DNA from: Desulfuromonadaceae bacterium UBA6124
Lineage (GTDB): Bacteria > Desulfobacterota > Desulfuromonadia > Desulfuromonadales > Trichloromonadaceae
Reading direction: 5' to 3'
NCBI GenBank assembly: GCA_002423365.1
Contig: DIVU01000321.1
Coordinates: forward strand, 195 to 10,886
Length of the DNA stretch: 10,692 nucleotides
A program made the translations under genes and the position numbers. The stretch's first letter is position 1. Every line of letters starts with the position of its first letter. Below the pieces are notes generated by a model. It did not search any database, was not told the origin of the DNA, and worked only from the letters and a program-made list of their open reading frames with translations. Below are positions 6,486 to 10,692 of this stretch, one piece after another.

Positions 6486-6550
6486 ACGCGATTGCATTCA
6501 CCGTGGACGGAAAATATTTCGACCACAGGGCCAGCGAACAGAAGATATTC

Positions 6551-6580
6551 TTGATTACAACGCTTAAAAGTCGTTAAACT
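6551..6580 (+). promoter_or_regulatory. Possible sigma-70 promoter for the 215-residue membrane protein
   Basis: TTGATT (6551-6556) and TAAACT (6575-6580) are separated by 18 bp and lie 45 bp before the start codon in a locally AT-rich patch. The match is partial (four of six at each box), so this is only a candidate. The gene needs a promoter near here if the upstream transcript ends at or before the hairpin at 6465-6485. Confidence 0.3.
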
Positions 6581-6624
6581 TCACACCGGCTTTTTTGCAA
6601 CAGTCCATTCACCAGGAGGTAAAG

Positions 6625-7272
6625 ATGTCCGACCCCATTCAACCCGAGGAAAATCCTGAAAAAAAGACCTCTGAAAACGTCATTCCCCCGTTCCAGACGG
6701 AGAAGGTCATTGCCGACCTGCGTGACATTTTCACCAACGCGACCCTGAAAGGGAAGGAGCAGATTGGTCCCTTGGCGGTAATCACTCTGGTTCTCTTGCT
6801 GGTCTGCTGGATCCCCTTCGCGAACATCGCCTTTCTCGCCGGATACATGAGAGCGTTGCTCAAGACCTTGCGGGGCGAGAAGCCCCTGGTCGGCGATCTC
6901 TTTTCGGCCTGGGACTGTTTCGCGCAAATGCTGGTCTACGTCGTCATCGTCCTGGTGGTCGTGCTGGTTCTCGGCTATCTGCCGATCATCGGCGCCATCG
7001 CCGGCATCCTCATTTCTATCGTCGTCGCTCCGGGCCTCTACGCCGTGGTCGACAAAAAGATGGGGGCGATCGACGCCTTCAAGTGGAGCTTCGAAACGGT
7101 CAAGCGGGACATGTTCACCTGGGCGCTGGTCGTCGTCCTGGGCGGAATCCTCTCCAGTATCGGCGCCGCCATCTTCGGCATCGGCCTCATCCTGACCATT
7201 CCCTGGGGCAATCTGGCCATTGCCCTGCTCTACGAGCGCAACAAGAACTTTCTCCTGGCGGAACGGGTTTGA
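6625..7272 (+). CDS. Multi-pass inner-membrane protein, uncharacterised
   Basis: A 215-residue integral membrane protein. A charged, Pro/Glu/Lys-rich cytoplasmic N-terminus (residues 1-45, MSDPIQPEENPEKK) leads into helices at about 48-76, 102-133 (probably two) and 165-203. Soluble loops carry GYMRALLKTLRGEKPLVGDLFSAWDCF and VVDKKMGAIDAFKWSFETVKRD. The pattern of an F-x-x-W-D or K-W-S-F loop before each hydrophobic pair looks like an internal repeat. It recalls uncharacterised families such as DUF975/DUF4013, but I cannot confirm which. The start at 6625 is fixed by an excellent AGGAGG at 6614-6619 with 5-nt spacing; the frame also has an earlier ATG at 6595-region without such a site. A strong terminator follows at 7315-7354, so this is likely a single-gene unit. 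Function unknown. Confidence 0.85.
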   Translation: MSDPIQPEENPEKKTSENVIPPFQTEKVIADLRDIFTNATLKGKEQIGPLAVITLVLLLVCWIPFANIAFLAGYMRALLKTLRGEKPLVGDLFSAWDCFAQMLVYVVIVLVVVLVLGYLPIIGAIAGILISIVVAPGLYAVVDKKMGAIDAFKWSFETVKRDMFTWALVVVLGGILSSIGAAIFGIGLILTIPWGNLAIALLYERNKNFLLAERV

Positions 7273-7314
7273 TGCAAGCTTCCCGTTGACGACACGTCCC
7301 TATCCGTAAAAGAC

Positions 7315-7354
7315 AAAGCCCCGGCGGAGATCTGCTCTCCGTCGGGGCTTTTTT
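7315..7354 (+). terminator. Strong intrinsic terminator after the 215-residue membrane protein
   Basis: AAAGCCCCGGCGGAGA (7315-7330) pairs with TCTCCGTCGGGGCTTT (7336-7351) over 16 bp with a single G·U, around a 5-nt loop, and runs straight into TTTTTT (7349-7354). It is among the clearest signals in the window. Confidence 0.93.
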
Positions 7355-7383
7355 GTCCGGAAGCGTCCAAGCGCTTTCCCCCT

Positions 7384-7412
7384 TTTCCATTTCCTTCAAT
7401 CTTTGCTATGGT
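7384..7412 (+). promoter_or_regulatory. Possible extended -10 promoter for the DUF1622 unit
   Basis: TGCTATGGT (7404-7412) is an extended -10 pattern (TGn plus TATGGT). A weak TTTCCA lies 17 bp upstream at 7384-7389. It follows the strong terminator and precedes the DUF1622 start by about 68 bp, where a promoter is expected. The boxes are only partial matches. Confidence 0.35.
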
Positions 7413-7479
7413 TTAGAAAGGCGTGACGGAGTCTGAACCCTAGGCGCCGCGCCAACCATCCCAAAAAGGGGGAGATTGC

Positions 7480-7833
7480 ATGGGACAATTCGTTACGCCG
7501 GCCGCCGCCTGGTGCGCGGAAATCATCGAAATTCTGGGAGTCGGACTGATCACCTTCATGGCGCTTTACGCCCTTTTGCACGCGGCCCTTCGCCTGCGCC
7601 GCAACGAGGAGAAGGGAATCATCTTTCAAGAACTCAGGCAAGCCCTTGGGCAAGGCATTCTGTTGGGGCTGGAACTGCTCATCGCCGCCGACATCATCTA
7701 CACCGTAGCCGTCGATCTGACCTTCGAATCGATCGGCGTGCTCGCCCTCGTCGTCCTCATCCGAACCTTCCTGAGTTTCACCCTGGAAGTGGAACTCACC
7801 GGTCGCTGGCCCTGGCAGGGGAATGGCGACTGA
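7480..7833 (+). CDS. DUF1622 family membrane protein
   Basis: A 117-residue integral membrane protein of unknown function. It matches the DUF1622 pattern: a first helix (EILGVGLITFMALYALLHAALRL), a basic loop RLRRNEEKGIIFQELRQALGQG, then GILLGLELLIAADIIYTV as the second helix, and a third with VLIRTFLSFTLEVELTGRWPW, the characteristic ending of the family. The start at 7480 has a GGGGGAG ribosome-binding sequence about 6 nt upstream. It probably forms a two-gene unit with the following membrane protein, whose reading frame overlaps its end and whose ribosome-binding site lies just past its stop codon. Family recognition is from memory of the conserved GLELLIAADII and IRTFLSF blocks. Confidence 0.85.
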   Translation: MGQFVTPAAAWCAEIIEILGVGLITFMALYALLHAALRLRRNEEKGIIFQELRQALGQGILLGLELLIAADIIYTVAVDLTFESIGVLALVVLIRTFLSFTLEVELTGRWPWQGNGD

Positions 7834-7846
7834 GATTTCAAATGAC

Positions 7847-7853
7847 AAGGAGG
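7847..7853 (+). promoter_or_regulatory. Shine-Dalgarno supporting a GTG start at 7859
   Basis: AAGGAGG sits 5 nt before an in-frame GTG at 7859-7861. The competing ATG at 7823 has only GGGGA directly against it and would overlap the DUF1622 gene by 11 bp. The GTG start is therefore preferred, though the ATG is not excluded. Confidence 0.6.
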
Positions 7854-7858
7854 CGGCG

Positions 7859-8416
7859 GTGAACTATCCCCTGCTGAAACTGCTCATGGCCCTCGGCCTG
7901 CCCCTCGCCGTCTTTCTGGCCGGCGGTTCGTGGATGATGAAGGTGACGGGACGGGGCAACTTCCCCGAAACCGCCGCCCCGGAATCCACCCCCTTGCATT
8001 TTCGCTTCGGCGGTTACGACGTCGCCGAGGTTCGCGCTTACTGGGATTGGCTGGGAGCCGACGGACGGCTGGCCGAGCTGCGTTTTCTCGAATTGGACCT
8101 GCTTTTCCCGCTCTTTTACGGTGGCGCGATTCTGCTGGGACTTTTTCTGATCTGGGACGCCCTGGGGCGTCCCTTCCCCCGTCGTCGCCTGACGGCACCG
8201 GTTTTCGTAAACCTGATCGCGGACTGGACGGAAAACCTGACGCTGCGGCACCAGTTGCGCCGCTTTTTGGACAATGAGCCGATCGAGGAAGGGTGGATCG
8301 CCCTTGCCGGCCAGGCCACGACCGTGAAGATTCTCTGCTTCTCTCTCGCCTGGCTGTTGCTGCTGGGGCTGATCCTGCGCTGGTTGCGGCGACTACCGGA
8401 AGAGGCCACTCGGTGA
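7859..8416 (+). CDS. Uncharacterised integral membrane protein, second gene of the DUF1622 unit
   Basis: A 185-residue membrane protein counted from the GTG at 7859 (12 residues more if the ATG at 7823 is used). Hydrophobic segments fall at about 7-27, 78-101, 113-122 (short) and 155-178. A soluble, probably periplasmic loop lies between the first two (residues 28-75, including YDVAEVRAYWDWLGADGRLAELRFLELD). Conserved-looking blocks are LELDLLFPLFYGGA at 78-91 and ADWTENLTLR at 121-130. Acidic residues within or beside membrane segments (E78, D80, D122, E125) hint at a functional site. I have seen similar D-x-x-FPLxYG plus AD-x-x-EN arrangements in unnamed bacterial membrane proteins but cannot give a family name. 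It ends 29 bp before the bidirectional terminator. Confidence 0.82.
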   Translation: MNYPLLKLLMALGLPLAVFLAGGSWMMKVTGRGNFPETAAPESTPLHFRFGGYDVAEVRAYWDWLGADGRLAELRFLELDLLFPLFYGGAILLGLFLIWDALGRPFPRRRLTAPVFVNLIADWTENLTLRHQLRRFLDNEPIEEGWIALAGQATTVKILCFSLAWLLLLGLILRWLRRLPEEATR

Positions 8417-8444
8417 ACGCCCCCCGATCCCTCTCCATTTATGA

Positions 8445-8479
8445 AAAAGGCCCCGGTAGATCGAGCTTCCGGGGCCTTT
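8445..8479. terminator. Bidirectional intrinsic terminator between convergent units
   Basis: AAAGGCCCCGG (8446-8456) pairs perfectly with CCGGGGCCTTT (8469-8479), with a 12-nt apical region. On the + strand it is followed by TTTGTT. On the - strand the stem runs into TTTTT from the AAAAA at 8444-8448. It lies 29 bp after the stop of the + strand membrane protein and 20 bp beyond the stop of the - strand lipoprotein, so it can serve both. Confidence 0.9.
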
Positions 8480-8499
8480 GTTCAACAGGGGGAATGCAG

Positions 8500-8772
8500 T
8501 TACCGACAGGGAATGACCGAGCGGAAACTGTCCTTGGTCCAGATCGACTGGCCGTCGGGCGTTTTTCCGTTTTCTTTCCATTTGTCGTCGATCTGCAGGC
8601 AATATGATCCCATACTGACAATTTCCGGCTTCGAATCATCCGGTTTTTCACCGCCGATACGCATCAGTTCGGGATCGGTCGAGGTATAGGTCGGGGTGAT
8701 GGTCGGCGCGGCGCAGCCCGTCAGGAACCCGGCCATAACCACGTAACCGAAATACTTGCGATACTTGTTCAT
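8500..8772 (-). CDS. Small lipoprotein, unrecognised
   Basis: A 90-residue predicted lipoprotein. The signal peptide MNKYRKYFGYVVMAGF is basic then hydrophobic and ends in a lipobox LTGC with lipidated Cys20; Ala at +2 favours outer-membrane sorting. The mature part starts with a Thr/Pro-rich linker (APTITPTYTSTDPELMRIGGEK) and has a compact domain with two further cysteines (SYCLQIDDKWK and the terminal VIPCR) that could form a disulfide. I do not recognise a family. Translation is supported by AAGGAG (8784-8789 on the reverse strand, 11 nt before the ATG). Transcription is supported by a near-consensus promoter at 8815-8843 and a terminator at 8445-8479, making this a complete monocistronic unit. 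The dyad in its promoter suggests control by a repressor. Confidence 0.85.
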   Translation of the reverse strand: MNKYRKYFGYVVMAGFLTGCAAPTITPTYTSTDPELMRIGGEKPDDSKPEIVSMGSYCLQIDDKWKENGKTPDGQSIWTKDSFRSVIPCR

Positions 8773-8814
8773 GATCTCTTTATCTCCTTGGATTGGTCTT
8801 TCATTCGGTGGCGC

Positions 8815-8843
8815 ATTTTAACGATGTCACTTCATCGTGTCAA
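8815..8843 (-). promoter_or_regulatory. Near-consensus sigma-70 promoter with operator-like dyad in the spacer
   Basis: Read on the reverse strand: TTGACA (8843-8838), exactly 17 bp, then TAAAAT (8820-8815), that is, a perfect -35 box, optimal spacing and a five-of-six -10 box. The expected transcript start is near 8808, giving a leader of about 36 nt that contains the AAGGAG of the small lipoprotein. The spacer is almost exactly filled by an inverted repeat, ACGATG-AAGTGA-CATCGT (8838-8821), whose first base is the last base of the -35 box. This is a classic place for a repressor site; the binding protein is unknown. Confidence 0.72.
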
Positions 8844-8888
8844 AGGAACATTCTCGATAATTATTGCCGCCGCCCGCCAGACCAGTCA

Positions 8889-9419
8889 TCAGTCCTTCTC
8901 GCTATCTTCCTCCTCCTCGGGAGCGGGAAGAACGCCGACGGCGATGGGCAGATACTCGACCTTGAGGATCTCCAGTTCACGCTCCCCCTTGGGCACCACG
9001 AAGGTCACCACATCCCCCTCGCGCTTGCCGAGCAGCGCCTTGCCGAGGGGGGAGACCCAGCTGATCACCCCCCGCCCCGGCGCCGTTTCGTCGACGCCGA
9101 CGATGCTGTAGACCTTCTCCTCCCCTTCCTCATCCACCGTCACCGTTGCCCCGAAGAGGACTTTCACCCCGGCAACTTTCCCCTGCGCCACCGGGTCGAT
9201 AATCTGTGCCCCCTCCAGACGTTTTGAGAGAAAGCGGATACGGGAATCGAACCGGCGCAATGCACGCTTGGCGTAGTGGTAGTCGGCATTCTCGCTACGG
9301 TCGCCGTTGCTTGCAGCCCACTCGGCCGTCTTGGCCATTTCCGGACGTTTCGTATAAAGTAGATCGCGCAATTCCTCACGCATCGCCTCGGCACAGACGG
9401 GGGTCATGTAAATGGTCAC
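8889..9419 (-). CDS. greB: Transcription elongation factor GreB
   Basis: Binds the secondary channel of RNA polymerase and stimulates cleavage of backtracked RNA. The N-terminal coiled coil has the GreB pattern ELRDLLYTKRPEMAKTAEWAA, then GDRSENADYHYAKRALRRFDSRIRFL. The acidic tip residues that act at the polymerase active centre are Asp40 and Glu43 in the GTG-start numbering, matching E. coli Asp41 and Glu44. The C-terminal domain follows: VLFGATVTV, YSIVGVDE, ISWVSPLGKALLGKREGDVV. WAASNGDRSENADYHY separates it from GreA (GDLSENAEY-type). A short acidic tail (EEEEDSEKD) extends past the usual end. The start is placed at a GTG (9419-9417) with GAGAAG 5 nt upstream, giving MTIYMTP. A GTG two codons earlier and an ATG four codons later are alternatives. 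It follows the kinase gene by 62 bp on the same strand with no terminator seen, so co-transcription is possible. Confidence 0.93.
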   Translation of the reverse strand: MTIYMTPVCAEAMREELRDLLYTKRPEMAKTAEWAASNGDRSENADYHYAKRALRRFDSRIRFLSKRLEGAQIIDPVAQGKVAGVKVLFGATVTVDEEGEEKVYSIVGVDETAPGRGVISWVSPLGKALLGKREGDVVTFVVPKGERELEILKVEYLPIAVGVLPAPEEEEDSEKD

Positions 9420-9481
9420 ATTCACTTCTCGCGGTTTGGGGGTTAATTCTGGAGAGGTTAAGTTGCCTTGTGGATTTGCGC

Positions 9482-10692
9482 CTATCGCGGCAAGGTGAAA
9501 AAGAATGTCGTCCCCCGGCCAAGCACGCTTTCCACCCAGACCCGGCCCCGATGGGCTTCGATGATTTTCTTGACCAGATACAGCCCGATACCGAGACCCG
9601 GAACAGCGGTATCGGTGCCATCGACGCGATAGAATTTGTCGAAAATATGCTCTTGATGTCCCGGGGCGATCCCGATGCCGGAATCCGCGACCACAACCTG
9701 CAAAGAGTCGTCGCTCCATTCGGCCCGGACCGAAATTTCACTTGCCGGGGGCGAAAACTTGACGGCATTGCCCAGAAGATTTTCCAGAACCTGAATGATT
9801 TTCCCTTGGTCGACGGAAAGGCACAGCTCTTCTTCGGGCAGCCGGACGGCAAATCGATGGCCGCCGGACTCCCGCTGAAAATGGCCGACAACCTGACGAA
9901 TCTCCTCAACAATGTTGCATTGACCAAATTCGAGACAGATGATCCGCCCGCTTTCGACGCGACTCACGTCCAGCAGATCGTCGACGATCTTTTCCAGAGC
10001 CAGGGATTTGTCATAAATCACCTCCAGAAACTCTCGCCGGCGCGTGGTATCCAATTCGACGTCATCCAGCATCAGCTCCGCATAGCCCTGAATGACCGCC
10101 AGCGGCGTCCGCAGCTCATGCGAGGCCGTGGCGATGAATTCGCTTTTGAGCCGATCGCTTTCCAGCAGGCGCAGATCGGCCCGCTTATGTTCGGTGATAT
10201 CCGTCACGGCGCCGTACAGAACCAGTTCTCCTTCCGCCGATCCCGCTTCGCACCGGCTCTTTTCCTGAACCCAGCGAACCTCTCCCGCATGGGTCACAAT
10301 TCGGAATTCGATCTCCTTGCTATCGCCGGGGACCAAGGCAAAAAGATAATCGGTCACGGACTTCCGGTCGTCGGGGTGGACCAGCGGCAGCCAGCAGCCC
10401 AGGTCAAGGACATCCTGAATACTGTACCCGGAGATAGGGTTGACCGCGCCGGCAATCCATTTTATCCGAAAGGGAGCCGCGCCGTTCCGGGTGCAATAAT
10501 GCACGTAATCCGAGGTGAGCCCGGTAAATAGACGATAATGCTCCTCCATGGTCTTGCGCTCGGTGATATCGAGCCAGGAGCCGACCAGTTCCTCGATACC
10601 CGTCGCCTCGTTCCGCACCCGACGTAGTTCGTCGCGCATCCAGCGATATTCGCCGTCATGGGCGCGGAACCGGTACTCATGAACATAATGGT
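9482..10692 (-). CDS. PAS-domain sensor histidine kinase (5' end outside window)
   Basis: C-terminal part, about 403 residues, of a two-component sensor kinase; the frame is open to the window edge. In order: the end of a first PAS/PAC domain (EYRFRAHDGEYRWMRDE to GSWLDITERKTMEE); a second PAS domain (LTSDYVHYCTRNG, WLPLVHPDDRKSV, EFRIVTHAGEVRWVQEKS, LYGAVTDITEHKRAD); a HisKA dimerisation domain with the phospho-accepting His in ATASHELRTPL (codon 10120-10118); and an HATPase_c domain with N-box VLENLLGNAVKF, G1 DSGIGIAP, F-box FDKFYR and G2 GLGIGLYLVKKI, ending RGTTFFFTLPR. No receiver domain follows, so it is an orthodox rather than hybrid kinase at this end. No membrane segment lies in the visible part; upstream sensing domains are cut off. 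No response regulator is adjacent downstream; the next gene is greB. Confidence 0.93.
   Translation of the reverse strand, partial: HYVHEYRFRAHDGEYRWMRDELRRVRNEATGIEELVGSWLDITERKTMEEHYRLFTGLTSDYVHYCTRNGAAPFRIKWIAGAVNPISGYSIQDVLDLGCWLPLVHPDDRKSVTDYLFALVPGDSKEIEFRIVTHAGEVRWVQEKSRCEAGSAEGELVLYGAVTDITEHKRADLRLLESDRLKSEFIATASHELRTPLAVIQGYAELMLDDVELDTTRRREFLEVIYDKSLALEKIVDDLLDVSRVESGRIICLEFGQCNIVEEIRQVVGHFQRESGGHRFAVRLPEEELCLSVDQGKIIQVLENLLGNAVKFSPPASEISVRAEWSDDSLQVVVADSGIGIAPGHQEHIFDKFYRVDGTDTAVPGLGIGLYLVKKIIEAHRGRVWVESVLGRGTTFFFTLPR

Noticed and set aside
9420..9719. Upstream extension of the greB frame to an ATG at 9719
   Set aside because: It overlaps the C-terminal part of the kinase gene in another frame and adds about 100 Arg/Gly/Ser-rich residues absent from Gre factors. 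Homology starts at the GTG near 9419.
9206..10531. Long plus-strand reading frame (441 codons)
   Set aside because: It lies antisense to the histidine kinase and greB, whose H-box, N-box, G-boxes and GreB signature are unmistakable on the minus strand.
1..10692. CRISPR arrays, tRNA or rRNA genes, insertion sequences, prophage or toxin-antitoxin genes
   Set aside because: I saw no regularly spaced direct repeats, no cloverleaf or rRNA-like tracts, and no transposase, integrase or phage motifs in the credible reading frames.

Overview
The window is GC-rich, densely coded DNA from an anaerobic Gram-negative bacterium. The gene content fits the Desulfuromonadales/Geobacterales part of the old Deltaproteobacteria: an MCE-type lipid transport operon with an auxiliary lipoprotein, a tungsten aldehyde:ferredoxin oxidoreductase family enzyme, GreB, a PAS-rich sensor kinase and several lineage-specific membrane proteins. 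The taxonomic placement is an inference from gene content and protein style. No phage, transposase, CRISPR, tRNA or rRNA signal was seen.

Layout: (1) Positions 1-3238, + strand: an MCE/YrbE-type ABC lipid transporter with MlaE-like permease (5' end outside the window), MlaF-like ATPase, MlaD/PqiB-like substrate-binding protein and a PqiC-like outer membrane lipoprotein. The genes are tightly coupled except for a 126-bp gap between the ATPase and the MCE protein, which holds two inverted REP-like hairpins. (2) Positions 3275-5425, + strand: a 53-codon small membrane-peptide ORF, then an AOR-family tungstoenzyme, closed by a strong intrinsic terminator. (3) Positions 5511-6443, + strand: an unrecognised soluble protein. 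(4) Positions 6625-7354, + strand: a multi-pass membrane protein with its own strong terminator. (5) Positions 7480-8416, + strand: a two-gene unit of a DUF1622 membrane protein and a 4-TM-like membrane protein. (6) Positions 8445-8479: a bidirectional terminator separating convergent units. (7) Positions 8500-10692, - strand: a small lipoprotein with a near-consensus sigma-70 promoter carrying an operator-like dyad in its spacer, then greB, then the 3' part of a PAS/histidine kinase gene running off the window.

How they fit together: the first operon should move phospholipids between inner and outer membranes. The permease and ATPase form the inner-membrane motor, the MCE protein the periplasmic ring or tunnel, and the lipoprotein the outer-membrane contact. 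The AOR-like gene lies on the same strand with no clear terminator in between, so it could be read through from the transporter operon, although the functions look unrelated. The minus-strand group pairs a sensor kinase with a transcript-cleavage factor. No response regulator is visible.

Nothing here amounts to a clearly new system. The best leads are the divergent orphan AOR-family enzyme with the small peptide ORF before it, the REP doublet inside the lipid-transport operon, and the promoter dyad of the small lipoprotein.
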